From: Saccharibacillus sp. O23
GTDB lineage: Bacteria > Bacillota > Bacilli > Paenibacillales > Paenibacillaceae
Assembly (NCBI RefSeq): GCF_002205895.1
Contig: NZ_NJDE01000012.1
Location: 1 to 64,000, forward strand
Direction of reading: 5' to 3'
DNA: 64,000 nt
A model generated the notes under the pieces. That model had not been told where the DNA came from. It ran no database searches and saw nothing but the letters and a program-made list of their open reading frames with translations. The position numbers and the translations under genes were made by a program. Below, piece after piece: positions 8,017-16,430 of this stretch; position 1 is the stretch's first letter, and every line of letters begins with the position of its first letter.

Positions 8017-8955
8017 TTAAGCTTTTTGTCGGATCCGTTCAAGAGCATGCTCCCGATCCGGGAAAAACCACTTCAACACCCGCAAAGCGCGAAGCGTATT
8101 CCATCGGCTCGCTCCGTCCGACGGACGTTCCATCTCGAAAGGAATACGATCGGGGCGCGGACGGTCCAGCGGCCAACGTCCGTCCGCGTCTTGTCGGGCA
8201 AGCACCCGATCGACGGCTTCGCTCATGCGTTCGTCGGGCGCGGCTCCGGATTCCCGGAAATATTCAAGGCCGCGCAAAATATCGTAATGATAAGAAGGCG
8301 GGAAAAACAAACGCGTCCAATTCGGCTCGATCACCCGGCCGGAAGAAAGCGAGCGCAGCAGTCCGCGTTCCAGCAGGTATTCTTCTCCCCGTCTGCGCGC
8401 TTCGGTTACCGCAGGATCGGGTCCTTTCGCCTTCTCGTACGCCGATAATCCTTCCAATACGCAGATCGTGCTGTGAAACGAAGAACGGACGCTCGGCGGC
8501 GCTTCGCAGTTCCATCCGCCGTCGGCAAGCTGACCGTCGAGCAGAAACTCCGCCAACCGACCGCTGGCTTTTCCGTAATACGCGCCGGCCGCCAGTATCC
8601 TCCCGTTGATGCAAGCCTCGACTTCTCCGTCGAAAAACGCCCGACCTTCGTGTTCTTCCCAAAAGAGTCGATCGCTCACCGAATCCACGGCTTTAACGGC
8701 GGCTTCGCTCCGAGGATCAAGTCCCAAATCTTTCAGCAGAACCAGCGCGAACAAGGTATTCTGAAGCGGCCAAGCGTCCTCGCTTTTCCACCAGCAGCCT
8801 TCTTCCTCCTGCATGGCAAGCAGCGCGGCTCCCCAGCCTTCCGTCGCGATTCGCGAACGCGCGGACGCGACTTCCTTTTCCGGTTCGTCCAACAGATCGC
8901 GCATCGCCTGCCAACGGATCGAAGGGTCCGAATCCAACAGCCATTCTATCGTCAT
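8017..8955 (-). CDS. Terpenoid-cyclase-fold (alpha/alpha toroid) protein, function unknown
   Basis: The 312-residue protein is mostly paired helices with QW-like elements typical of squalene cyclase/prenyltransferase barrels: EGCWWKSEDAWPLQNT, LADGGWNCE and QDADGRWPLDRP. It is about half the length of a squalene-hopene cyclase and lacks the catalytic DXDD motif, so cyclase activity is not supported. The middle has CINGRILAAGAYYG and the end SRWNTLRALRVLKWF. Homologues of this size are usually annotated only as prenyltransferase or squalene-oxidase-repeat proteins. The start at 8955 follows GGGAGG. It is transcribed alone. No function can be assigned. Confidence 0.75.
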   Translation of the reverse strand: MTIEWLLDSDPSIRWQAMRDLLDEPEKEVASARSRIATEGWGAALLAMQEEEGCWWKSEDAWPLQNTLFALVLLKDLGLDPRSEAAVKAVDSVSDRLFWEEHEGRAFFDGEVEACINGRILAAGAYYGKASGRLAEFLLDGQLADGGWNCEAPPSVRSSFHSTICVLEGLSAYEKAKGPDPAVTEARRRGEEYLLERGLLRSLSSGRVIEPNWTRLFFPPSYHYDILRGLEYFRESGAAPDERMSEAVDRVLARQDADGRWPLDRPRPDRIPFEMERPSDGASRWNTLRALRVLKWFFPDREHALERIRQKA

Positions 8956-9130
8956 AGGATAACCTCCCGAATAGAAAACGGATTTTGTCGCTCGATTCCG
9001 GCTTATGCCTATACGAACTATAACCCCTGTCTCTGCATGGCCGCAACGCGGAAAAAGACGTTGTCGCGAAAAACAAAAAACTCCCGAATCGCCATAAAGA
9101 CGAATACGAGAGTTGATTGCGTAACCATTA

Positions 9131-9214
<84 letters not shown>

Positions 9215-9296
9215 TTATTGTGATGCCGAGCAATTTGCCCTGCCCGAATAATATAACACGGTTAGCAGGCCGGATGCAAGCCATTCGGCAAAAAAA

Positions 9297-9782
9297 TCAC
9301 GATTTTATTTTCTCGCGCTCCGAAGCGGGCGTTTTTTCGGATGCCGGAGCAGGCGCATAAAATACGTCGCCGTGAAACTTGCGCAGCCGCTCCCAACTGC
9401 CGGGATTGGTCGTATCGACGCTCCGCTGCTCCAGAACGGCTTGATACAGCGCCGTTTTCTCCTCCAGATGCGCGATCCGTCGTTTGGCTTCTTCCAATTC
9501 GGCGATCGCGTGCTCTTTCAATTCCTGCATGATCGCGGCGCGCCGAAAGACGGTCGAATCGCCTTCCAGGCACAGATCGACATACGTCTTCATCGTTTCG
9601 ATGGACATCCCGGATTGCTTAAGGCAGCGCACTCCGTACAGCCAATCGATCGATTCGTCGTCGAACAGCCGAATATTATGCTCGTCTCTTCGCACGCTCG
9701 GAATCAAGCCTTTATCGGTATAAAAACGAACGGCGTGCTCGGTAAGTCCCGTCAACCGCGCGGCTTCTTTTACAGTGTGCAC
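9297..9782 (-). CDS. MerR-family transcriptional regulator
   Basis: The 161-residue protein has the MerR winged helix at its N-terminus (VKEAARLTGLTEHAVRFY, DKGLIP, RLFDDESIDWL) and then a long coiled-coil dimerisation helix (residues about 80-120). The C-terminal tail is short, charged and lacks metal-binding cysteines. The start is a GTG at 9782 behind AAAGGGGA. It is divergent from an aldo/keto reductase whose promoter has the stretched spacer and central palindrome of MerR-activated promoters. It is therefore very likely the regulator of that reductase, as for AdhR/YhdM-type MerR proteins that respond to aldehydes or electrophiles (inference). Confidence 0.92.
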   Translation of the reverse strand: MHTVKEAARLTGLTEHAVRFYTDKGLIPSVRRDEHNIRLFDDESIDWLYGVRCLKQSGMSIETMKTYVDLCLEGDSTVFRRAAIMQELKEHAIAELEEAKRRIAHLEEKTALYQAVLEQRSVDTTNPGSWERLRKFHGDVFYAPAPASEKTPASEREKIKS

Positions 9783-9822
9783 AGCTAATTTCCCCTTTCA
9801 GAAAAAAGATCCGGAAAAACGC

Positions 9823-9853
9823 TTGCCTTCGTGTAACACGAAGGCTTTACGCT
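9823..9853 (+). promoter_or_regulatory. MerR-type promoter and operator of the aldo/keto reductase
   Basis: The -35 TTGCCT (9823-9828) and -10 TACGCT (9848-9853) are separated by 19 bp. The perfect 21-bp palindrome GCCTTCGTGT-A-ACACGAAGGC (9825-9845) overlaps the -35 and spacer. A 19-bp spacer with a central dyad is the hallmark of MerR-activated promoters. Confidence 0.85.
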
Positions 9854-9951
9854 GATTGTACGACGGATCGGACGCGTCCGAAAGCTTTTCTTCCGAAAAG
9901 CCGCACGGCGCGCCCGCCGCCTTCACCTTTCAACTCTCAGGAGGAATGACC

Positions 9952-10803
9952 ATGCAAACCGTAACGTTGAACAACGGCGTCCGGATGCCGATCCTCGGCT
10001 TCGGCGTCTACCAGATCCCCGACGCGGAAGAGTGCGAAAATGCCGTATACGAAGCGCTCAAGACCGGTTATCGGCTGATCGATACCGCCGCCGGCTACCT
10101 GAACGAAGAAGCGGTCGGCCGCGCGATCCGGCGCAGCGGCGTGCCGCGCGAAGAATTGTTCGTCACGACCAAACTTTGGGTGCAGGATGCCGGTTACGAG
10201 AGCGCCAAAACCGCGTTCGACAAATCGCTGCGCAAACTAGGACTCGATTACCTCGACCTGTATCTCATCCATCAGCCGTTCGGCGATTATTACGGCGCGT
10301 GGCGCGCGATGGAAGAACGGTATCGCGAAGGCAAGATCCGCGCGATCGGCGTCAGCAATTTCCTGCCCGACCGTCTGATGGATCTGATCGTGCACAACGA
10401 GATCGTTCCGGCCGTCAACCAGATCGAGACGCACCCGTTCTTCCGACAAACGGACAGCGCCGCTTTTATGAAGGAGCAAGGCGTGCAGCATCAATCGTGG
10501 GCGCCGTTCGCGGAAGGACGCTTCGATCTGTTCGGCAGCGAGACGCTGGCTTCGATCGCGAGCGCGCACGGCAAATCCGTCGCTCAAGTCGTGCTTCGCT
10601 GGCTGACGCAGCAGGATATCGTCGCGATTCCGAAGTCCGTGCGTCCGCAGCGGATCGCCGAGAACTTCGACATCTTCGATTTCGAATTAAGCGAAGACGA
10701 GATGCGGAAGATCGCTTCGCTCGACAAAGGCCAAACGGCCTTCATGTCTCATCTCGATCCGGTCTTCGTCAAGATGCTGGGCACGCTGAAAGTCGAACTG
10801 TAA
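9952..10803 (+). CDS. Aldo/keto reductase (YvgN-like)
   Basis: The ATG at 9952 lies 7 bp after AGGAGG and gives 283 residues; an earlier in-frame ATG at 9946 is too close to the ribosome site. The AKR TIM barrel is complete. Catalytic residues are visible in [12 protein letters not shown] (Asp, Tyr), TTKLWV (Lys) and LYLIHQPF (His). [15 protein letters not shown] and the cofactor-binding [13 protein letters not shown] follow. It should reduce aldehydes or ketones with NADPH in the cytoplasm. The divergent MerR gene and its stretched promoter point to induction by a reactive carbonyl or other stress signal (inference). Confidence 0.93.
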   Translation: MQTVTLNNGVRMPILGFGVYQIPDAEECENAVYEALKTGYRLIDTAAGYLNEEAVGRAIRRSGVPREELFVTTKLWVQDAGYESAKTAFDKSLRKLGLDYLDLYLIHQPFGDYYGAWRAMEERYREGKIRAIGVSNFLPDRLMDLIVHNEIVPAVNQIETHPFFRQTDSAAFMKEQGVQHQSWAPFAEGRFDLFGSETLASIASAHGKSVAQVVLRWLTQQDIVAIPKSVRPQRIAENFDIFDFELSEDEMRKIASLDKGQTAFMSHLDPVFVKMLGTLKVEL

Positions 10804-10825
10804 TCACGGTTTCCGCCGAACGTAA

Positions 10826-10858
10826 TAAAGCCCCTTTCGCTGATCGAAAGGGGCTTTG
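10826..10858. terminator. Bidirectional terminator between the aldo/keto reductase and araR
   Basis: AAAGCCCCTTTCG, loop CTGAT, CGAAAGGGGCTTT is a 13-bp stem. It serves the reductase on the plus strand and araR on the minus strand, although T-runs on both sides are short. Confidence 0.85.
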
Positions 10859-10893
10859 CGGCGTCCTCAGACGGCCGGATTCTTGGCAGGCGT

Positions 10894-12003
10894 TCATTCG
10901 CGCGCGCTCGGCGCGGCTGCCGAACTGCGTTCGATCCATTCGGGCACGTACAAGACGTCGCCGTCAGGCGGCGAGCCGCCTGCCGATCCGCCTTCGATCA
11001 TCGCGATCAAGCGGCGGGCCGCTTCCCGGCCCATCTCTTCTTTCGGGTGGGTCAGCGTGGTCAGCGGCACGCCGGAAGCGAGCGCGAGCGCCGAATCGTC
11101 GAAGCCGACCACCGACAGGTCGCCCGGCACGGACAATCCCAGCTCGCGCGCCGCGTTGATCAGCGGCACGGCCAGTTCGTCGTTGTAAGCGACGAACGCC
11201 GTCGGCCGATTCGGCGACGCCAGCAGTTCGCGCGCCCGCAATACGGGCAGTTCGCTTTTTTGCGCCGTCGCGTACGTCACGACATGTTCCGGCGCGAGCG
11301 GCATGCGCGCTTCGCGATGCGCGTGCATGAATCCGCGCAGGCGGTTGACGCCTTGAAGATCGTCCGTTTTGAAGAATCCCGCGATCCGGCGATGTCCCCG
11401 CTCGACCAGACGGCGAACGGCGGTCAAGCCGCCAAGCTCGTCGTCGACTTTGAGACACGGGACTTCGAGTTCGCGGTAACGTTCGTTGATCATCAGAAAC
11501 GGCAGATTCCGGGACTGCATCGACAGGTAGAACGGCAGGTTGGGATTGCCTTCCGCGCTCTTCGTCGGTTCGATAATCAGCCCGCTGAGCGGCTCGCTCA
11601 ACATCAGGCGCAGACATTCCATTTCTTTCTCTTTGTCGTTGTCCGTGCTTGCGAGCAGCAACCGGTATCCCCGGCTGCGCAGTTCCGCTTCCGCTCCGCG
11701 GACGATATGCGGGAAAATATAATCCGAGATATACGTCGTGACGATGCCGATCGTTTTCGGTTGAACGGTTTCTTCCCGAAGATTCAGGCTGCGGACGAAC
11801 GTGCCTTTGCCTTGAACCCGCTCCAGCAGCCCCTGACGCTCCAATTCGGAGAACGCTTGACGCACGGTCTGCCGACTGAGCGAGAAACGCTCCGCGATCT
11901 CGTTCTCCGAGGGCACCTGACTGCCCGGCGATAATCGGCCGCTCTCGATCCAACCGAGCAGCTCGTTTTTGAGTACCATATACTTAGGAAGCCGCTTGTT
12001 CAT
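10894..12003 (-). CDS. araR: Arabinose repressor AraR (GntR helix-turn-helix fused to a LacI-type sensor)
   Basis: The ATG at 12003 behind AAAGGGGA gives 369 residues, close to the usual AraR length. Residues about 5-70 are a GntR winged helix (VPSENEIAERFSLSRQTVRQ, VQGKGTFV). The rest is a periplasmic-binding/LacI sensor (IGIVTTYISDYIFPHIVRG, VGFDDSALA, LTTLTHPKEEMGREA). This chimeric layout is characteristic of AraR. A palindrome matching the known AraR operator core overlaps its own start of transcription, and a second copy lies before the serine hydrolase at 20.5 kb. It should repress arabinose/arabinan genes until L-arabinose binds. No arabinose catabolic genes are in the window. Confidence 0.9.
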   Translation of the reverse strand: MNKRLPKYMVLKNELLGWIESGRLSPGSQVPSENEIAERFSLSRQTVRQAFSELERQGLLERVQGKGTFVRSLNLREETVQPKTIGIVTTYISDYIFPHIVRGAEAELRSRGYRLLLASTDNDKEKEMECLRLMLSEPLSGLIIEPTKSAEGNPNLPFYLSMQSRNLPFLMINERYRELEVPCLKVDDELGGLTAVRRLVERGHRRIAGFFKTDDLQGVNRLRGFMHAHREARMPLAPEHVVTYATAQKSELPVLRARELLASPNRPTAFVAYNDELAVPLINAARELGLSVPGDLSVVGFDDSALALASGVPLTTLTHPKEEMGREAARRLIAMIEGGSAGGSPPDGDVLYVPEWIERSSAAAPSARE

Positions 12004-12071
12004 CGCCGTTCCCCTTTCTTCGTTTCGGTAGAGCTTGTCTGTTTTCTTTATCATGAATCCCCTTACATCTC

Positions 12072-12116
12072 ATTTGTACGTACAAGCATACTAAAGGGAT
12101 CGACATCAAAAAGCAA
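12072..12116 (-). promoter_or_regulatory. araR promoter with AraR operator
   Basis: On the minus strand TTGCTT, 17 bp, TAGTAT form a SigA promoter (12111-12116 and 12088-12093). Immediately downstream lies TTGTACGTACAA (12074-12085) within ATTTGTACGTACAAGC, which matches the Bacillus AraR operator. Its position at the transcription start implies autorepression. Confidence 0.85.
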
Positions 12117-12195
12117 GCTAATTTTCTTGCCCGAACAACGATCCTTTTGTCTGCCGATCTCCTTGCAAACGCAAAAAATAATTGTGACAATTTAA

Positions 12196-12260
12196 CGTGA
12201 ATTTTTTCACATTTACTGTGACTACGGTCACCAACCCCTCGAATTTTAATTAAATATAAT
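12196..12260 (+). promoter_or_regulatory. nirB promoter with FNR/CRP-type boxes
   Basis: A -10 TATAAT lies at 12255-12260 with no good -35. TGTGA-CTACGG-TCACC (12217-12232) is centred about 42 bp before the predicted start, the class II activator position for FNR. A second, weaker box CGTGA-ATTTTT-TCACA lies at 12196-12211. Together they indicate activation under oxygen limitation. Confidence 0.75.
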
Positions 12261-12339
12261 GAACATGTAAGTTAGATCAAATTTGAAATAGCGGCAGCTT
12301 CCCGGCTTATCCGACCTGCCGTTTCATCGACTGTTAACT

Positions 12340-12355
12340 TGTGAAGATTCTCACA
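12340..12355. promoter_or_regulatory. Perfect FNR/CRP-type box in the nirB leader
   Basis: TGTGA-AGATTC-TCACA is a perfect match to the TGTGA-N6-TCACA consensus. It lies only about 24 bp before the ribosome site of nirB, too close to activate a promoter there. It may tune or block transcription from the upstream promoter. The 12055-12393 intergenic region also holds a CGGCAG/CTGCCG hairpin (12293-12321). Confidence 0.65.
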
Positions 12356-12393
12356 TTCTATCATAAATCAGACCGCCAAGGAGGCACATCGTT

Positions 12394-14835
12394 ATGACGA
12401 CCGCAAAAGAAAAACTCGTCGTGATCGGCAACGGCATGGCCGGCATCAACACGCTGGAACAAATCCTCAAGCTGACCGACCGTTTCGAGATCACCGTATT
12501 CGGCAGCGAACCTTATCCCAACTACAACCGCATCATGCTCTCCTACGTGCTGGAAGGCAGCAAGACGCTGGACGATATCGTGATCAACGATTGGAACTGG
12601 TACAAAGAAAACGGTATTACGCTTCATACGAGCCGGACCGTGACCGCGATCGATACGGCAAACAAAACGGTCGTCACCGCCGAAGGCATGACCGCCGCTT
12701 ACGATAAACTGCTGATCGCCACCGGCTCGAATTCGTTGATGCTTCCGATTCCGGGCAGCGACCGCGAAGGCGTCGTCGGCTTCCGCGATATCGCCGACTG
12801 CAATCAAATGCTGGAAGCCGCGAAAGCGTATAAGACGGCGGCCGTCATCGGCGGCGGCCTGCTCGGACTCGAAGCGGCCAAAGGCCTCGTCGGTCTCGGC
12901 ATGGACGTGACGGTCGTGCACTTGATGAACGATCTGATGGAACGCCAGCTCGACAGCCAAGCTTCGGCGATGCTCAAATCGGAGCTGGAACGTCAAGGCA
13001 TCAAATTCGCGATGGGCAAATCGACGGCCGAAATGCAAGGCGACCATCGCGTGCGCAAATTGGTGTTCACCGACGGCGAAGAACTCGACGCGGAATTCGT
13101 GGTCATGGCGGTCGGCATCCGTCCCAACAAACAGATCGGCGAAGCCAGCGGCATCGAGACCAACCGGGGGATTCTCGTCGACGACTTCATGCGCACTTCG
13201 GCGCCGGACGTCTATGCGGTCGGCGAATGCGCGGAACACCGCGGCGTCTGTTACGGCCTCGTCGCTCCGCTGTTCGAACAAGGCAACGTGCTCGCGAAAC
13301 AGATCTGCGGCATCGAGACCGAAGGCTATGCCGGTTCGATCACTTCGACCAAACTGAAAATCTCGGGCGTGGACGTATTCTCGGCAGGCGAATTTATCGA
13401 AGGTCCTCAGCATACGGTCATCTCGGCCAAAGACGAATGGAAACGCACTTACAAAAAAGTGCTGCTCGACAACAACAAGATCGTCGGGGCCGTTCTGTTC
13501 GGCGACGTGACGGAATCGGCTTCGCTGCAAAAATACGTCCGCGAAGGCACCGAGATGAACGACGAAATCTACGGCGACCTGATGGGCACGGGCGGTCACT
13601 GCGGAGGCGGCAAATCGAAAACGGCGGCCGTCGAGAAAATGGCTGACGACGAGATCGTCTGCGGCTGCAAAGGCGTCACCAAAAAAGTCATCGTCGACGC
13701 CATCAATGAAAAAGGATTGACCACGGTCGACGAGATCAAAGCCTGCACCGGCGCGACCGGTTCGTGCGGCGGCTGCAAACCGGTCGTCGAACAAATCTTG
13801 AGCTACGTGCTCGGCGACGGCTTCAAGAAAACGGTCAAAACCGGCATCTGCGGCTGCACGCCGCTGAGCCGCCAAGAAATCGTGGCCGGCATCAAAGAAA
13901 AAGGACTGCGCACGACCAAAGAAGTCATGCACGTGCTCGAATGGCATAACCCGGAAGGCTGCTCGAAATGCCGCCCGGCGGTCAACTATTATCTGGGCGT
14001 CATCTATCCGGGCGAACACAAAGACGAGAAAGAATCGCGTTTCGTCAACGAACGGATGAATGCCAATATTCAGAAAGACGGCACCTATACGGTCGTTCCG
14101 AGAATGTACGGCGGCGTGACCACCCCGGAAGATCTCAAGAAGATCGCCGACGTCTCGGTGAAATACAACGTCAAAGCGGTCAAAGTCACCGGCGGACAGC
14201 GTCTCGACTTGATCGGCGTGCAGAAAGAAGATCTGCCGAAAGTCTGGGAAGAACTCGATATGCCTTCGGGTTACGCGTACGCCAAATCGCTGCGGACGGT
14301 CAAGACCTGCGTCGGTTCGCAGTACTGCCGCTTCGGCACGCAGGATTCGCTGTCGGTCGGCGCGATGCTGGAACGCAAATTCGAACGTCTCGATTTTCCG
14401 GCCAAATTCAAGATCGCCGTTAACGGATGCCCGCGCAACTGCGCCGAATCGTGCACCAAAGACATCGGCATCGTCGGCAACGACGGCGGCTGGGAGATCT
14501 TCGTCGGCGGCAACGGCGGGATCAAAGCCCGTCTGGCCGACTCGCTCTGCAAAGTCAAAACGGATCAAGAACTGACCGATACGGTCGCCGCCGTGATGCA
14601 GTACTACCGCGAGACCGGCAACTATCTGGAACGTACGTCGGAATGGGTCGAACGGATCGGCCTCGAAGACATCTATCAAAAAACGGTCGAAGACGCCGAG
14701 TATCGCCGCACCTTGATCGACAGCATCGAACATGCGCTGACTTTCGTCGAAGATCCTTGGAAACAAGTGCTGAACGACAAGAAACTGCGCAGCGAACTGT
14801 TCGAGACGGCCAAACCGGCTATGCCGCAAGCTTGA
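12394..14835 (+). CDS. nirB: Assimilatory-type NAD(P)H nitrite reductase, large subunit
   Basis: The 813-residue protein has the full NirB order. The N-terminal FAD/NAD(P)H oxidoreductase (VVIGNGMAGINTLEQ; AVIGGGLLGLEAAKGL) runs to about residue 400. Two BFD-type [2Fe-2S] segments follow (CGCKGVTKK...CGGCKP and CGCTPLSR...CSKCRP). The sulfite/nitrite-reductase half has siroheme-[4Fe-4S] ligands in CVGSQYCRFG and CPRNCAESC (about residues 640-690). It reduces nitrite to ammonium in the cytoplasm. The ATG follows AAGGAGG. It leads an operon with nirD and nirC and has FNR-type boxes upstream, which points to anaerobic nitrite disposal or ammonium supply. Confidence 0.96.
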   Translation: MTTAKEKLVVIGNGMAGINTLEQILKLTDRFEITVFGSEPYPNYNRIMLSYVLEGSKTLDDIVINDWNWYKENGITLHTSRTVTAIDTANKTVVTAEGMTAAYDKLLIATGSNSLMLPIPGSDREGVVGFRDIADCNQMLEAAKAYKTAAVIGGGLLGLEAAKGLVGLGMDVTVVHLMNDLMERQLDSQASAMLKSELERQGIKFAMGKSTAEMQGDHRVRKLVFTDGEELDAEFVVMAVGIRPNKQIGEASGIETNRGILVDDFMRTSAPDVYAVGECAEHRGVCYGLVAPLFEQGNVLAKQICGIETEGYAGSITSTKLKISGVDVFSAGEFIEGPQHTVISAKDEWKRTYKKVLLDNNKIVGAVLFGDVTESASLQKYVREGTEMNDEIYGDLMGTGGHCGGGKSKTAAVEKMADDEIVCGCKGVTKKVIVDAINEKGLTTVDEIKACTGATGSCGGCKPVVEQILSYVLGDGFKKTVKTGICGCTPLSRQEIVAGIKEKGLRTTKEVMHVLEWHNPEGCSKCRPAVNYYLGVIYPGEHKDEKESRFVNERMNANIQKDGTYTVVPRMYGGVTTPEDLKKIADVSVKYNVKAVKVTGGQRLDLIGVQKEDLPKVWEELDMPSGYAYAKSLRTVKTCVGSQYCRFGTQDSLSVGAMLERKFERLDFPAKFKIAVNGCPRNCAESCTKDIGIVGNDGGWEIFVGGNGGIKARLADSLCKVKTDQELTDTVAAVMQYYRETGNYLERTSEWVERIGLEDIYQKTVEDAEYRRTLIDSIEHALTFVEDPWKQVLNDKKLRSELFETAKPAMPQA

Positions 14836-14856
14836 CCGAAACGCGAAAACGGGCTG

Positions 14857-14880
14857 CCGAGCCTCGAAAAAGCTCGGCTC
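14857..14880 (+). other. Hairpin between nirB and nirD
   Basis: GCCGAGC-CTCGAAAAA-GCTCGGC forms a 7-bp stem in the 98-bp gap. There is no T-run, so it is more likely an mRNA stability or processing hairpin than a terminator. Confidence 0.45.
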
Positions 14881-14933
14881 CTCCGTTCTCCGCTTCGCCT
14901 GTATACGACCCTATTCCCGAGAGGAGCTTGACC

Positions 14934-15275
14934 ATGACCCAAGAATTGAAAGCCACCGCAGCGGAAACCGAAGTGACGCTGGATACGCTGGACCGCTTCC
15001 CGAGCCGGATCGGCCGCGTCTTCCTCGTCGGCGATACCGAGGTCGCCGTTTTCCGGACTTCGGACGACGAAGTCTATGCCGTCGAGAACCGCAATCCGCA
15101 TCCGAAAGGCGGCCCGTTGGCCGAAGCGATCGTGTCGGGCCGCTACATCTATGACCCGCTCTACGATTGGAAGATCGATCTGAAGACCGGTCTCGTGCAG
15201 GAGCCCGATCAGGGGCAGGTCCGCACGTTCCGCATCGAAGTCACCAATAATCAAGTGATTCTGTTCACGAAGTAA
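14934..15275 (+). CDS. nirD: Nitrite reductase, small subunit
   Basis: The ATG at 14934 follows GAGAGGAGC and gives 113 residues, a normal NirD length. The Rieske-like beta fold is recognisable (FPSRIGRVFLVGDTEVAVFR, NPHPKGGPLAEAIVSG, YDPLYDWKIDLKTG). The Cys-x-His and Cys-x2-His ligands of a true Rieske cluster are absent: the sites read NPHP and DPLY. NirD proteins such as that of E. coli also lack the cluster, so the role is structural with NirB. It sits between nirB and the transporter gene nirC. Confidence 0.93.
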   Translation: MTQELKATAAETEVTLDTLDRFPSRIGRVFLVGDTEVAVFRTSDDEVYAVENRNPHPKGGPLAEAIVSGRYIYDPLYDWKIDLKTGLVQEPDQGQVRTFRIEVTNNQVILFTK

Positions 15276-15322
15276 CACGCAATCCGCATTCCCCCATTCG
15301 CGCGCCCAGGAGGCTGACCCCC

Positions 15323-16138
15323 ATGTTCACCGAAAGTGTACGTTCCGTTGTCGAAGCCGCAGTCAAAAAAAGAGATTTCATGAATCGACATCCGCTCCGC
15401 TATTTCATCAGCGCCATGATGGCCGGTGCCTACGTAGGCCTCGGGATCATCTTGATCTTCTCGCTCGGCGCGCCGCTCGCCGCGATCAAATCTCCGATTC
15501 AATCGCTGGTCATGGGCGCGTCGTTCGGCATCGCTCTGACGCTGGTCATCTTCGCCGGATCGGAATTGTTTACCGGCAATAACATGTTCTTCACGGCTTC
15601 CACTCTGGCACGTCGCACTTCCGTCAAGGACTTGGGCAAGAACTGGACGCTCGTCTTCCTCGGCAATCTGACCGGCGCGGTCGTCTTGTCCCTCTTGGTA
15701 TTGGGAACCGGCCTGTTCAAAGGCATCGCGCCGGAGCATTTGATCTTCGCCGCGGCCGCCAAAAAAATGAGCGTGCCGGTCGCCGCTTTGTTCTTCCGCG
15801 GCGTTCTCTGCAACTGGCTGGTCTGCCTCGCGATTTGGATGTCCGCCCGGACGACCAACGACGCCGCGAAAATCATGCTGATCTGGTGGTGCCTGTTCGC
15901 CTTTATCGCCAGCGGCTACGAGCACAGCGTCGCGAACATGACGCTGCTCAGCACGGCTCTTCTGCTGCCGGGCCATCCGGCCGCGATCACGATCGCGGGT
16001 TGGCTGCATAACATGATTCCGGTCACGCTGGGCAATATCGTCGGCGGCGCCGCCTTCATGGGCATGGCCTATTGGTTCGTATCGCCGGTTCGCCGCGCGG
16101 CGAAAGACGGCCAAGAAGACGTTCGTCAAGCGTCTTGA
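15323..16138 (+). CDS. nirC: Formate/nitrite transporter family protein (nitrite channel)
   Basis: This 271-residue integral membrane protein has six predicted membrane helices. FNT-family features include FISAMMAGAYVGLGIILIFS, FAGSELFTGNNMF, FFRGVLCNWLVCLAIW and SGYEHSVANMTLL, where the last holds the central His of FNT channels. It should move nitrite across the cytoplasmic membrane. The ATG follows CAGGAGG. As third gene after nirBD with a terminator behind it, import of nitrite for NirBD is the obvious role; export or formate transport cannot be ruled out from sequence alone. Confidence 0.93.
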   Translation: MFTESVRSVVEAAVKKRDFMNRHPLRYFISAMMAGAYVGLGIILIFSLGAPLAAIKSPIQSLVMGASFGIALTLVIFAGSELFTGNNMFFTASTLARRTSVKDLGKNWTLVFLGNLTGAVVLSLLVLGTGLFKGIAPEHLIFAAAAKKMSVPVAALFFRGVLCNWLVCLAIWMSARTTNDAAKIMLIWWCLFAFIASGYEHSVANMTLLSTALLLPGHPAAITIAGWLHNMIPVTLGNIVGGAAFMGMAYWFVSPVRRAAKDGQEDVRQAS

Positions 16139-16183
16139 GCCGGCGCATATTCGTTATCGAGGCGCTGCAGCGCCCATCTATTC

Positions 16184-16217
16184 AGCCTCGCCGGAAAACT
16201 CCGGCGGGCTTTTTTGC
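16184..16217 (+). terminator. Terminator of the nirBDC operon
   Basis: GCCTCGCCGGA, loop AAAC, TCCGGCGGGC is followed by TTTTTTG, about 50 bases after the nirC stop. Confidence 0.9.
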
Positions 16218-16430
16218 GTAAAACCGTTTTCGGCTATCGGAAGAACGGTTCTTTATCGCTGTTTTTCGACATTTCCTCATTTAAACATTGTTTTTTTTAC
16301 ATAATCCCTCTATATTCGTGCTTAGAGATTAGGTATAGTTACCGGCTCGATTACTAACATTTCAGGCAATCGGTCGATCTGTTCAAGTTCGATTACGCTT
16401 ACTTATCACGAAAGGAAAGTGAAACACTCG

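Noticed and set aside
5769-8609. A 946-codon plus-strand frame across three minus-strand genes
   Set aside because: It runs antisense through complete genes and two terminators and has no family features.
12361-14829. Long open frame opposite nirB on the minus strand (about 820 codons)
   Set aside because: It is an antisense shadow of nirB. The translation is His/Phe/Arg-rich with no domain, and nirB has full family motifs and a ribosome site.
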